Source: Micrococcales bacterium
GTDB lineage: Bacteria; Actinomycetota; Actinomycetes; S36-B12; UBA10799
Length of the DNA stretch: 64,000 nucleotides
NCBI GenBank assembly: GCA_016703125.1
Contig: JADJCR010000006.1
Coordinates: 149,859 to 213,858 of the forward strand
Reading direction: 5' to 3'
Part shown: positions 28,804 through 37,594 of the stretch, piece by piece
How positions within the stretch are numbered: the first letter of the stretch is position 1
How the letters are laid out: the number at the start of each line of letters is the position of its first letter
The notes under the pieces: generated by a model
What the model saw: the letters and a program-made list of their open reading frames with translations, nothing else
Database searches by the model: none
What the model was told of the DNA's origin: nothing
Made by a program: the position numbers and the translations under genes

Positions 28804-29694
28804 TCAGGCCTCGGGGATGTCGCGGCCGAACGCCGCCCGGGTGATCTGCTCCGGCTCGGGCCCGCCGCGGACGCCTGTGTCCAGGGCGTCGATCGCAGCG
28901 AGCTGATCGGCGGTGAGCTCGAAGCCGAAGACGTCGAAGTTCTCCGCGATCCGCGAGGGCGTGACCGATTTCGGGATGGCCTGCCGGCCCTGCTGCAGGT
29001 GCCAGCGCAACATCACCTGGGCCGGCGTCTTGTCGTGAGCGGCCGCGATCTCACCGATCACCGGGTTCTCCAGGGTGCTTGCGTGGGAGCCGTCGCGGTA
29101 GAAGGTGATTCCGCCGATGGGCGACCATGCCTGGGACAGGATCCCAAGCTCGGTGTTGACCGCGAGAAGCTCGGACTGCCGGAAGTAGGGGTGCACCTCG
29201 ATCTGGTTGACCGCCGGCACGATCGACGTCACGTCCATCAGCTGGGACAGATGGTCGGGCATGAAGTTGCTGACGCCGATCGCGCGCACCTTGCCGTCGG
29301 TCAGCAACTGCTCCAGCGCCCGGTAGGCGCCGATGGTGAGTTCGAACTCGTCTGGCAGGGCCTGGTGCAGGATCAGCAGGTCGATCTGGTCGATGCCCAA
29401 TTTGCCCGCGCTCTTGTCGAATGCGTGCAGCGTCCGGTCGTAGCCGTAGTCGGTGATCCAAACCTTGGTCTCGACGAACACCTCCGAGCGGTCGAGACCC
29501 GAGCGACGGATCGCCCCGCCCACCTCCCGCTCGTTGCCATACGCGGCTGCGGTGTCGATGTGCCGGTAGCCGGTGGCGAGGGCCGCCTCCACGGCTTCGA
29601 TGGTCTGCTCCGCGGGGGTCTGGAACACGCCGAACCCGAGCGCCGGGATCTGCACGCCGTTGTTCAGCGTCAGCAGGGGAACGTTCGCGCTCAT
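28804..29694 (-). CDS. Aldo-keto reductase (AKR5-like, 2,5-diketogluconate reductase group)
   Basis: A 296-aa NADPH-dependent carbonyl reductase with a TIM barrel. The catalytic tetrad is visible: Asp and Tyr in HIDTAAAYGNE, Lys in FVETKVW and His in LLILHQALP. The nucleotide-binding C-terminus includes IPKSVTPSRIAENFDVF. It is the second gene of an operon: its start overlaps the stop of the zinc alcohol dehydrogenase by 4 bp. The substrate is not evident. Confidence 0.85.
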   Translation of the reverse strand: MSANVPLLTLNNGVQIPALGFGVFQTPAEQTIEAVEAALATGYRHIDTAAAYGNEREVGGAIRRSGLDRSEVFVETKVWITDYGYDRTLHAFDKSAGKLGIDQIDLLILHQALPDEFELTIGAYRALEQLLTDGKVRAIGVSNFMPDHLSQLMDVTSIVPAVNQIEVHPYFRQSELLAVNTELGILSQAWSPIGGITFYRDGSHASTLENPVIGEIAAAHDKTPAQVMLRWHLQQGRQAIPKSVTPSRIAENFDVFGFELTADQLAAIDALDTGVRGGPEPEQITRAAFGRDIPEA

Positions 29695-30740
29695 GGCTGC
29701 ACCAGAACCTTCAGGGCGGTGCGGTCATCCATTGCCGCATAGCCCTTCGGGGTGTCATCCAGGCCGACAGTGCGGTCGAAGACCTTGCCGGGATCGACGG
29801 TGCCATCGAGAACGGCGGGCAGCAGTTGTTCGATGTAGGCACGGACCGGGGCGGGCCCTCCGGTCAGGGTGATGTTGTGGCCGAAGAGGCTGCCGAACCC
29901 GACCGGTGCCTCGTCGTACTGCGGGACGCCAACGCGGCTGATGACACCGCCGGGCCGGACGATCCCGACGGCTTGGGTGTACGCAGGCATGTGCCCGACC
30001 GCCTCGAGCACGATCTGGCTGCCGCCCCCAGTCAGCTCCCGTACGGCTGCGATGCCTTCCTCACCGCGCTCGGCGACCACGTCGGTGGCTCCGTACTCGC
30101 GGCCGAGGTCAGTGCGCACCTGGTGGCGGCCCATGAGCACGATCCGCTGCGCGCCGCGTTGCTTCGCCGACAGCACAGCGAGCAGGCCGACGGCGCCGTC
30201 TCCGATGACGGTGACGGTGCTGCCCTCGGTCACTCCGCCGCGCACGGCGGCGTGCCACCCGGTGCCGTAGACGTCGGAGAGGGTGAGCAGGCTCGCCAGC
30301 CGCGCCTCGTCGGTTTCGGCGTCCACGCCAGGGACCTTGACCAGCGTGCCGTCGGCCAGCGGGACGCGGACCGCCTCGGCCTGGCCGCCAGCGCTACCGA
30401 CGCGGGGGTCGTTCCAGAAGCCGCCGTTGGCACAAGAGGTTTGCAGGCCGGCACGGCAGAACTCGCAACTGCCGCAGGAGACCGCGAACGGGGCGATCAC
30501 GAAGTCGCCTGCCCTCAGCGTTGTGACTTCGGCGCCTGCCTCCTCGACAACGCCGATGAACTCGTGGCCGATGGGGGAGCCGTCGGTCGAGCTCGGCATG
30601 GAGTGGTAGGGGTGCAGGTCGCTGCCGCAGACACACGCCCGCACCACGCGCACCAGCGCGTCGGTGGGCTGCTGGATGGTCGGATCGGGGGCTTCTATCA
30701 CGCGGACGTCGCCCGCGCCGTAGATGTAGGTGGCTCGCAT
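29691..30740 (-). CDS. Zinc-dependent alcohol dehydrogenase
   Basis: A 349-aa MDR enzyme with catalytic zinc ligands in CVCGSDLHPYH and GHEFIGVVEEAG, a structural zinc lobe CGSCEFCRAGLQTSC, and the NAD(P) motif VIGDGAVGLLAV. It starts at ATG 30740; a GTG/ATG further upstream is possible. It is transcribed with the aldo-keto reductase and divergently from an XRE regulator, which suggests a regulated carbonyl/alcohol detoxification or catabolic pair. Confidence 0.85.
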   Translation of the reverse strand: MRATYIYGAGDVRVIEAPDPTIQQPTDALVRVVRACVCGSDLHPYHSMPSSTDGSPIGHEFIGVVEEAGAEVTTLRAGDFVIAPFAVSCGSCEFCRAGLQTSCANGGFWNDPRVGSAGGQAEAVRVPLADGTLVKVPGVDAETDEARLASLLTLSDVYGTGWHAAVRGGVTEGSTVTVIGDGAVGLLAVLSAKQRGAQRIVLMGRHQVRTDLGREYGATDVVAERGEEGIAAVRELTGGGSQIVLEAVGHMPAYTQAVGIVRPGGVISRVGVPQYDEAPVGFGSLFGHNITLTGGPAPVRAYIEQLLPAVLDGTVDPGKVFDRTVGLDDTPKGYAAMDDRTALKVLVQP

Positions 30741-30773
30741 GCCTTCATCAAACGCCCCCGGCCGCATCGGCGG

Positions 30774-30806
30774 GAGTGCCTGTCGTGACCGGTACTGCGA
30801 GTGCCT
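30774..30806. promoter_or_regulatory. Direct repeat in the dehydrogenase/regulator divergent region
   Basis: GAGTGCCT occurs at 30774-30781 and 30799-30806 in the 100-bp gap between the divergent genes. This is a candidate operator for the XRE-type protein; chance is not excluded. Confidence 0.25.
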
Positions 30807-30840
30807 CCCTCCCTTTGGCTCCGACGCCTACGGTGGAGTC

Positions 30841-31731
30841 ATGGCCGGCATCGACCTTCGCAGCGAGATTCGCGAGTTCCTCAGCACGCGGCGCGCACGG
30901 ATCACCCCTGAGCAGGCGGGCCTCCCGGCGTACGGCGGGAACCGCCGCGTGAAGGGGCTGCGCCGCGAGGAGGTCGCGATGCTCGCCGGCGTCTCGGTCG
31001 ACTACTACGTGCGCATGGAGCGTGGCAGCCTCGCCGGCGCCTCCGAGAGCGTCCTCGACGCGCTCGCGAACGCGCTCAAGCTCGACGAGGCCGAGCGGAC
31101 CCACCTCTTCGCGCTGGCCCGGGAGAGCGGTCCCAGTTCCAGCCGCCGGAAGCGCACCCCGCCGCACCGTGTCCGTCCGGCGATCCAGCAGGTGCTGGAT
31201 GCGATGACCGACGCCCCCGCCTGGGTGCGCAACGGCAGGCACGACATTCTGGCGATGAACCAGTTGGCCAGGGCGCTGTACTCCCCCGTCCTGGCCGACC
31301 CCCGCCGCCCGGCGAATACCACCAGGTTTGTGTACCTGCAGCCCGACGAAGCCCGGGAGTTCTTCGTCGACTACGACCGCATCGCCAACGACGCTGCGGC
31401 GATGCTGCGGCTGGAGGCAGGCCGCAACCCGCACGACCAAGACCTCATTCTGCTCGTCGGCGAGCTCTCCACCGGTTCCGAGTTGTTCCGGCAGCGGTGG
31501 GCCTCACACGACGTCCAGTTCCACCGCAGCGGCCGCAAGCGCCTGCGCCACCCCGTCGTCGGTCAGCTCGACCTCGATTTCGAATCGATGGAGTTGCCCT
31601 CCGAGCCCGGGCTGCATTTGAACGTCTACACCGCCGCCACCGGTACGCCGACGGCGGACGGCCTCAGACTGCTCGGCTCATGGGCGGCGTCGCAGGAGAA
31701 CCTCCCCACCGAAGCAGCGGAGACCAGGTAG
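30841..31731 (+). CDS. XRE-family regulator with MmyB-like ligand-binding domain
   Basis: A 296-aa regulator. The N-terminal helix-turn-helix carries the typical RRVKGLRREEVAMLAGVSVD and YYVRMERGSL. The C-terminal MmyB-like domain (from RPAIQQVLDAMTDAPAWVRN to LGSWA) probably binds a lipid-like or other small ligand. It is divergent from the zinc alcohol dehydrogenase/aldo-keto reductase operon. In this family the adjacent reductase genes are commonly the regulated targets. Confidence 0.85.
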   Translation: MAGIDLRSEIREFLSTRRARITPEQAGLPAYGGNRRVKGLRREEVAMLAGVSVDYYVRMERGSLAGASESVLDALANALKLDEAERTHLFALARESGPSSSRRKRTPPHRVRPAIQQVLDAMTDAPAWVRNGRHDILAMNQLARALYSPVLADPRRPANTTRFVYLQPDEAREFFVDYDRIANDAAAMLRLEAGRNPHDQDLILLVGELSTGSELFRQRWASHDVQFHRSGRKRLRHPVVGQLDLDFESMELPSEPGLHLNVYTAATGTPTADGLRLLGSWAASQENLPTEAAETR

Positions 31732-32047
31732 CCCAGGCCGCCGGAGATGATCGAGGTAGCCGTTCAGATGCTTCTGACCCGCGGCGGGCCCGGGACACCG
31801 AGCCGCGCCGTACGTTGAAACGAAGCGTCCACTCGGTCAAATGATTCAGTTCAAACTTGACCCACGCCGGGGTGGCTAGTCCCGCTCGCTGACTCATCGA
31901 CCACGGTGGCGGCGTGCTTGTCTTCGGCGGGATCCTGCAGTACTGGCGGGAGGATCCACCCTGTGGCGGTTGTCCCCAGGCCTGCTTTCGGGCCTCCGAC
32001 CTTGTTGCACCCTGCTCGTAGCGTGGGGTCAGGTGAGGGGAGGTGGG
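31732..32047. other. Gap with no convincing gene
   Basis: No frame resembles a complete protein. On the minus strand one frame ends KHAATVVDESASGTSHPGVGQV, which could be the tail of a lost gene, but I cannot assign it. The right end is the promoter and leader region of the DUF222-HNH gene. Confidence 0.3.
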
Positions 32048-33283
32048 ATGGGGTTCTTCGAGGTGTCGCGGGGGGCGTCGCGGCGGGCGCGGATCCGGTC
32101 GAAGTTGCCGACCGTGCATCCTGCGGCCCTCGATGGCATCGCCGCGCTGATCGATGACCTGCCGGATCCGGAGGTGTTGTGCGCGGAGGAGCGGGCGGGG
32201 GGCGATGGCGACGCTGGCGGTGTTGACCAACCGGTTGCAGTCCTACCTGAGTTCGGTGGCCAGGTGGCTGATGTGCAGAAGGATTCCCGGGTGCTGGGCG
32301 CGGGCACCACGGGCACGTTGGTGGCCGCGGCGACCGGCGCCACGGTGCAGGCGGGGTCGGCGCTCGTGCAGACCGCCGTGGAGTTGCGGTCGTTCCCGGA
32401 GTTGGCGCAGGCGTTCGAGCAGGGCCGGGTGTCCGGCCAGCACGTGTCGGTGGTCTTGGCGACCACGCAGGGCCTCAAACAGCGCGCGGAGACTGTGGCG
32501 GCGGCGGTCGGGCTGGCCGCGGCCACCGACCCGCGGGAGACCCGACACGTGCTGCAGGTCATCGCTGATGCCGAGGACGGCACCCACGGGCAGTTGTCGC
32601 ACGCCGAGCAGCGCTCCCGCCGGTGTGTGCGCCTGTCTGCCCGGCCGTCGGGGATGTGGCGGCTGTCCGGGCTACTCGACGATGTGGAAGGGGCCCGGCT
32701 GGCCGAGCTGCTGGCTCAGTTCAGCGCTGCCCGGGATGCCGGTGTCGACGCCACCGAGACGCTGCCGCAGCGCCGCGCGGACGCCCTGGCGGCCATGGCC
32801 GCGGCGGCCGGGGCCAACCGCAGCCCGCTGGGCACCTCTGGGTTGTCGGTGCTGATCGACGCCGACGACCTGCCCGATGCCCAGCGGGCGGTGCTCACCG
32901 ACGGCAGCCCGATCACCGCCGACTCCTTCGACCTGCTCACCTGCACCATGGTGTGCACCATCATCTTCGGGACGAAGACCACGGGCGGGTTCGTGCCGCT
33001 GGCGATGGGCCGCACCAAACGCCGCGCCACAGTGTCGCAGTGGGCGGCGCTGATCGCCCGCGACCGCGGCTGCGTACGCTGCGGGCGCACACCCCGGTTC
33101 TGCGAAGCCCACCACATCCTGCACTGGCGTCACGGTGGTTTGACGGACCTGTCAAATCTTGTGCTCCTGTGCTCCAGATGCCACCACGACCTGCACCACG
33201 GCCGGTTCACAATCACCATGACCCCGGCCGGGATCCCCCAACTCCACGTCAACCGCGGACCCCCAGCAGGAGTCCGGGCCTGA
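32048..33283 (+). CDS. DUF222-HNH endonuclease-like protein, two compensating frameshifts
   Basis: A 411-aa protein of the abundant actinobacterial DUF222 plus HNH family. The C-terminal HNH domain has zinc Cys pairs (CVRCGR, CSRCH) around AHHILHWRHGGLTDLSNLVLLC. Between about 32200 and 32262 the main frame is nonsense-like, while the neighbouring frame reads ATLAVLTNRLQSYLSSVA, a normal DUF222 helix; an insertion and a deletion of one base fit. Members are often multicopy and their role is unsettled; some may be intron- or phage-derived. It starts at ATG 32048. Confidence 0.8.
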   Translation: MGFFEVSRGASRRARIRSKLPTVHPAALDGIAALIDDLPDPEVLCAEERAGGDGDAGGVDQPVAVLPEFGGQVADVQKDSRVLGAGTTGTLVAAATGATVQAGSALVQTAVELRSFPELAQAFEQGRVSGQHVSVVLATTQGLKQRAETVAAAVGLAAATDPRETRHVLQVIADAEDGTHGQLSHAEQRSRRCVRLSARPSGMWRLSGLLDDVEGARLAELLAQFSAARDAGVDATETLPQRRADALAAMAAAAGANRSPLGTSGLSVLIDADDLPDAQRAVLTDGSPITADSFDLLTCTMVCTIIFGTKTTGGFVPLAMGRTKRRATVSQWAALIARDRGCVRCGRTPRFCEAHHILHWRHGGLTDLSNLVLLCSRCHHDLHHGRFTITMTPAGIPQLHVNRGPPAGVRA

Positions 33284-33291
33284 CAGCCCGG
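33274..33291. terminator. Hairpin at the end of the DUF222-HNH gene
   Basis: CCGGGC (33274-33279) pairs with GCCCGG (33286-33291) across a 6-nt loop that contains the stop codon. There is no T tract; the terminator role is inferred. Confidence 0.35.
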
Positions 33292-34045
33292 CCAAATGTG
33301 CACTGTGCCCGCAACCCGCTGCGAGACCAGTGCGACGGACCATCGTCGTACGACCGAGGTTCGGGTGGGCGCGCGTGAAGCCTGAGCCAGCCTCGATGAC
33401 TGTGGGACGCGTGGGCAGGCAGTCGGGATCCTCGGTGACGGCCAGGCAGTTGTCGATGTGGCGCGCCCACAGCCGACCGTTCTCCCCGTCGCCGCCCGTG
33501 GCGATGGGTGCGCTCCCGATGCACGTCCACGGTCCCGTTCCGGCCGTCTGCGCCTCGACCGTGACTTGCTGGCCGTTAGGAACCCCTGGGGAGTACAGCC
33601 ATAAGGCCACCGGACTCCCCAGAGGAAACCACCGACACGTCGAAGGAGAACATCCCGGCGACCGTGCTGGGGAACACCGACCCGCTCACCACGAAGTCCG
33701 TGGGCGCCGAGCCTGGATCGCGTTGCCGTCGGCGTCGTAGCCGCAGGTGACGGAGAGTCCGGCATCCAGAACGGCGTTCGCGGGGATGACGACCGGCACG
33801 GGTACCTCGAACACGGCCTTGCCGTCGGCCTGATCAACACCATCAGGGGTTCCGCCCCGCCTGTGGCGGACCGCCCCTGGCGGAGGCGCCCGGCAGCCGT
33901 ATGTCGACGGCTCGTAGTTGATGGCCCAGATCCCGTCGATCCAGGCGTTCGTCGCGAAGGGGTCGGTCCGGCCCATGTGCAGCAGCGGGTGCCCGTAGGC
34001 CGTGGCCGTCGTGCCGTCGACATCCGGGATCGATCGCAGCCTGCA
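33292..34045 (-). pseudogene. Decayed secreted-type protein of unknown family
   Basis: Pieces of one protein lie in three minus-strand frames. The first piece reads GHPLLHMGRTDPFATNAWID, GIWAINYEPSTYGC and VFEVPVPVVIPANAVL. The second reads PTDFVVSGSVFPSTVAGMF. The third reads ALWLYSPGVPNGQQVTVEA and GPWTCIGSAPIATGG. The shifts are near 33700 and 33605. The N-terminus runs into a GAP-family fragment and no start or signal peptide remains. The C-terminus runs antisense into the DUF222-HNH gene. Its composition (Cys, Gly, Asn, beta-rich) suggests an extracellular protein. Confidence 0.45.
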
Positions 34046-34057
34046 CTCGCTGGGTAC

Positions 34058-34137
34058 GCCCGCGAGTGGCTGCAGCGGAACAACACCAGAGTCGCCGCGG
34101 TCGTGCTCGGGCTGCTCGGAGTCTTCTTGCTCACGAT
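34058..34137 (+). pseudogene. GAP-family fragment (C-terminal end), plus strand
   Basis: The frame reads AREWLQRNNTRVAAVVLGLL and GVFLLT, matching the last helix of the intact GAP-family gene at 13527-14165 (REWLQRNNAAVAAVVLALIG). It is inverted relative to the adjoining middle fragment. Confidence 0.5.
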
Positions 34138-34228
34138 GACGAACACGGCGATAGTGCCTGCTGCGCCCGCGATGCCCACGTCGCTGGTCCTCCACCGCGA
34201 GGCCGGCAGCGAGGGCCATCAGCAGTCC
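34133..34228 (-). pseudogene. GAP-family fragment (middle part), minus strand
   Basis: The frame reads LLMALAAGLAVE and, after a one-base shift, SDVGIAGAAGTIAVFVIV. It matches LLMALAAGLAVGTSDVGIAG of the intact GAP-family protein. Because the C-terminal fragment next to it points the other way, an inversion has occurred inside the lost gene. Confidence 0.5.
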
Positions 34229-34286
34229 GGGGGGCCTGTGCACGCCAACCACCCGGCCCGTCCGGGTGAACGATCCGGGCGTTCCG

Positions 34287-34390
34287 TCAGGATGCCTCGC
34301 AGGCCCTCCGCATCCCCTCCGGCAGGGCGGGGACGGACTCGGCCGGTGCGCCCTTCGCGAAGGACAGGAGCGCTACCGTTTGAGTGCGGA
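34287..34390 (-). pseudogene. Short C-terminal remnant, family unknown
   Basis: A minus-strand frame reads TVALLSFAKGAPAESVPALP and EGMRRACEAS before a stop at 34287, protein-like in composition but without an upstream body. Facing it on the plus strand, GGAAGGAGG at 34395-34403 precedes a TTG at 34409 that opens RAIEQRGYEHLVVRAPRDVA and then runs antisense into the next gene, probably another orphaned gene start. Neither is assignable. Confidence 0.3.
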
Positions 34391-34503
34391 GTCCGGAAGG
34401 AGGATCCCTTGAGGGCGATCGAGCAGCGGGGCTACGAGCACCTGGTCGTCCGCGCACCGCGGGACGTCGCCTCCCGTCATGTGGAGCACTTCACGTGGTT
34501 CTC

Positions 34504-36582
34504 CTATGAACCGACCACCACAGTCGCGGTGCTCCCTGCCGGACCGAAGACCGCAATGTACGCCCCTGCGGGCGCCTGCTTGGTTGCCGTTTCTGCCCCG
34601 CCGGAGTCGAGCAGCGACAGCTTGTCGTCGAAGAGCTTCCAGTTGCTCTGGCCCGAGACGGTCACATTCGAGGCGTTGGGGACCTTGTACCACTCGACGT
34701 ACCCCTGCGAGCCGATGGCGATCGCATTGCTGCCGGCAACGAGGCTGGGGACCGTCGCGGCGGGCCGCAGAACACTACTGCTGAACGTGAGGTACTCCTC
34801 GCCGTCACGCTTCGAGAAGTCGAAGTCGTACAGGTCCCTTCCCGACAGCAACGGGATCTCGAGGAACATCGAGCCGAGGCTGTCGCTGGCCGTGGCGGCG
34901 AAGGGGACGGACGCGATGAGCGCACCTTCAGCCACGAGGTAGCCCGACAGGCCAGGCACTGCCGTGATCTTCACCCCGGGCTCCGAGAGTGTCCAGTTCA
35001 CAGAACTCGGATCCTCGTTGGACAGCAACCATCTCTGGCCCACCCGTTGGCTCCAAGCGGCGGGCAGCGACCCCGCCGACCGGGTGCGCTGGCCGAGAGT
35101 GTGATCGGTGCGGAAAGTCCCGGTTCCGCCGATGCTACGCATCACCAAGTAGGTGCGATCCCAGGCCCTGACCGATCTGATCGATCGTCCGGGGACCTCG
35201 GTGGACCAGAATGCGCCGTCTGCCCGCCGCACGAGACGGCCCGGCTGCCGCACCCACTCGCCGTCGGCAAGCAGTGAGAGCCGCAGCGACCTGTTCTTGC
35301 CCTCGGTCACCTTGAGGCTCGCGCCCTGGGCCAGGTAGACCGCCGTCATCCTCTTGACCTGCTTCGGCGTCGGTTTGTCCTTGGCGGGCTCGCCGCCGAG
35401 CTGCTTCGGCATCTTCTTGATGGCGCCGGTCTCGACCAGGGCGTTGAGCAGCACGGTCTGCGCGATGGCCTCAGCGCTGGACGAGCTGAACGTGGTGCCG
35501 GCCCCCCCGACAATGGCTGCCAGTCCCTGATCGGGGGCGATCACGAAACCGGCGTGGTAATCAACGAGGTCGCCGCCCTTGGTCCAACCACGGACACCGG
35601 CCGACTTCAACGCGGGATCCTGGACGGTGTCCCAGCCGAGGCCGTAGCGGAAGGCGCTCGGCGGCGCCGCTTCCAAGGTGGTGGTCGTCTGATCCACCGC
35701 CATCTGCTCCACGGCCGCACTGGAGAGGATGCGCTTGCCGCCCACAACCCCTTGGCCGGTGAAGACCATGGCCAGTCGGGCCATGTCGTTGGGTGTCGAA
35801 AGGAGGCCTCCGGAGGCGAGGATGTTGGTGACCTGGAACGGCTGCTTCTTCCCCCCTTCGATGACGGGCGCGGCGGTCCCCGACAACGGCAACGAGGTCG
35901 GGTAGACCGAGTGCTTCATGCCCAGCGGTTTGAAGATGTTCTTCGCCACGTAGTCCGGCAACGGCATCCCCGAGACCCGCTCGACGACCACGCCGGCCAA
36001 GGTGAAGCAGTCGTTGCAGTACACGTTCATCGCGCCCGGCGTGGTCTTCAACCGCGAGGTACGCAAGCCGGACAGGACGCCGTCGACATAACTGGATATC
36101 GGCCGGTAACTGATCCCATTGGCGTAGTCGGTGCCGGGCAGCCCGGCGGAATGGTTGAGCAGCATCCGAACAGTGATCTGTCGGTACTGCGGCGACTTCA
36201 TCGAGAAGTCCGGGATGTAGCGCACCACTGGGGCGTCGAGGGAGACCTTGCCGGCGTCCACCAACTGCATGACCGCCATCGCAGTCACGGTCTTGCTCAC
36301 CGACCCGACGCCGTACATGGTCGTCGGCGACGGCTTCTTACCCGCAGTGTTGACGCGGCCGAAGGTCTGGCTCCACACCACCTTGCCGTTCGAAACCAGC
36401 GCCACGGACGCCGAGGTCGACTTGGTCTGCTTGAGTGCTGCCCGGACCGCCTTGCGACCCTCTTTGATCGTCGTCGTGAATGTGGGTGCAGGTTGCTTCT
36501 TCGCGATCTCCGAGGCCTGGGCCGCGGGCACCCCCCCGAGCAGGGTCGCGGTGGCGATCGCTGAAATGAGGATCTTGTGCAT
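34504..36582 (-). CDS. Secreted serine hydrolase, beta-lactamase/penicillin-binding fold, copy 2
   Basis: A 692-aa paralogue of the protein at 20213-22300, with the same order of elements: signal peptide (ILISAIATATLLGGVPAAQA), SxxK in GSVSKTVTA, LLNHSAGLPG, YCND, TPKQVKR and a roughly 290-residue C-terminal extension ending VFGPAGSTATVVV. By eye most positions of the catalytic domain are identical. The ATG at 36582 (MHKILIS) aligns with the start of copy 1, and the stretch just upstream (GTCACGCAGGGCTGCG on the plus strand) is also shared. The copies may have split substrates or be redundant. Confidence 0.85.
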   Translation of the reverse strand: MHKILISAIATATLLGGVPAAQASEIAKKQPAPTFTTTIKEGRKAVRAALKQTKSTSASVALVSNGKVVWSQTFGRVNTAGKKPSPTTMYGVGSVSKTVTAMAVMQLVDAGKVSLDAPVVRYIPDFSMKSPQYRQITVRMLLNHSAGLPGTDYANGISYRPISSYVDGVLSGLRTSRLKTTPGAMNVYCNDCFTLAGVVVERVSGMPLPDYVAKNIFKPLGMKHSVYPTSLPLSGTAAPVIEGGKKQPFQVTNILASGGLLSTPNDMARLAMVFTGQGVVGGKRILSSAAVEQMAVDQTTTTLEAAPPSAFRYGLGWDTVQDPALKSAGVRGWTKGGDLVDYHAGFVIAPDQGLAAIVGGAGTTFSSSSAEAIAQTVLLNALVETGAIKKMPKQLGGEPAKDKPTPKQVKRMTAVYLAQGASLKVTEGKNRSLRLSLLADGEWVRQPGRLVRRADGAFWSTEVPGRSIRSVRAWDRTYLVMRSIGGTGTFRTDHTLGQRTRSAGSLPAAWSQRVGQRWLLSNEDPSSVNWTLSEPGVKITAVPGLSGYLVAEGALIASVPFAATASDSLGSMFLEIPLLSGRDLYDFDFSKRDGEEYLTFSSSVLRPAATVPSLVAGSNAIAIGSQGYVEWYKVPNASNVTVSGQSNWKLFDDKLSLLDSGGAETATKQAPAGAYIAVFGPAGSTATVVVGS

Positions 36583-36696
36583 CTTCGTCAGCCCCTTCAT
36601 GTCACGCAGGGCTGCGCGCATGTCCTTGACCCTAGACGAGGCCGTGACGGTGTCGTGGAGTGTGCGGCCGCCGGCAGGGCGGTCCGTCCCAATCCG

Positions 36697-37506
36697 TCAG
36701 CGGCCAAGAAGCGCGTCGACGTTGGGTAGGTGTTCGAACTGCGTGAACGTCCCCTGATCGGCGATCTCCCTCGCCGCCTTCAGGAATCCATCCCATGCGG
36801 TTCGCGCGAGCGTGCCCCCCACGCTGATCCGCCGGACGCCCAGTTCCGCCGCCTCCGCGACATCCGTGAACGGAGAATTGATCAATAGATTCACCGGCTT
36901 GGGTGCCACCGCGGAGACGATCGCGGCGACGTGCTCGAGTTTGTCGATCCGCGGAGCGTAGAGGCAGTCGGCGCCCGCTTCGGCGTACGCGCGCAGCCTT
37001 CTGATCGTCTCGTCAATGTCGGGGCGCCCGCAGACGAACCCCTCGGACCGGCCGGTGAGAACGATCCCGGTGCCGCTCTCGTCGATCGCCCGCCGCGCGG
37101 CGGCAACCCTTTCCACAGCCAGCTCGAACTCGAAGAGCGGGTCAGCCTCGTCGCCCGATGAGTCTTCGATGGAGAGCCCGGCGATCCCTGTCTGCGCCGC
37201 CAGTTTCACATTCGCCGCGACGTGTGTCGGATCCACCGCGAAACCGCCTTCGAAGTCAGCGTTCACCGGCACCTGCACGGCTCCGGCGACGGCGCGCAGA
37301 TGCTCGAGTGCCTGATCGAGTGTGACCTGGTGGTTGTCGGTGCGACCCAGCGTCCACGCGAAGCCGGCACTCGTCGTGGCCAACGCCTTGAAGCCCATCT
37401 GCTCCAAGGCCCGAGCACTCCCCACGTCCCACGGGTTCGGCATCACGAAGCATCCCGAGAAGTGCAGGCGGTGGAACGCAACCACCGGATCGTCATGGAC
37501 GTTCAT
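36697..37506 (-). CDS. Isocitrate lyase/PEP mutase family protein
   Basis: A 269-aa TIM-barrel enzyme of the PEP mutase/isocitrate lyase superfamily. Visible elements are FVMPNPWDVGSARALEQMGF, ATTSAGFAWTLG, PVNADFEGGF (metal site), GLSIEDSSG, VLTGRSEGFV and RISVGGTLAR. The Cys of the true lyase signature KKCGH is absent, as in oxaloacetate decarboxylase or phosphonopyruvate-type members. The precise reaction is unknown. It is isolated, with 88 bp before the fixB-like gene. Confidence 0.8.
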   Translation of the reverse strand: MNVHDDPVVAFHRLHFSGCFVMPNPWDVGSARALEQMGFKALATTSAGFAWTLGRTDNHQVTLDQALEHLRAVAGAVQVPVNADFEGGFAVDPTHVAANVKLAAQTGIAGLSIEDSSGDEADPLFEFELAVERVAAARRAIDESGTGIVLTGRSEGFVCGRPDIDETIRRLRAYAEAGADCLYAPRIDKLEHVAAIVSAVAPKPVNLLINSPFTDVAEAAELGVRRISVGGTLARTAWDGFLKAAREIADQGTFTQFEHLPNVDALLGR

Positions 37507-37594
37507 GTCACACCTCGTCGCCGCGCCCCCGGGGCTTGCAGTCTAGTCCGATCCAGCCACCAAGGTGTTGAGCGAGAACCTGGGGCCTGGAGCA

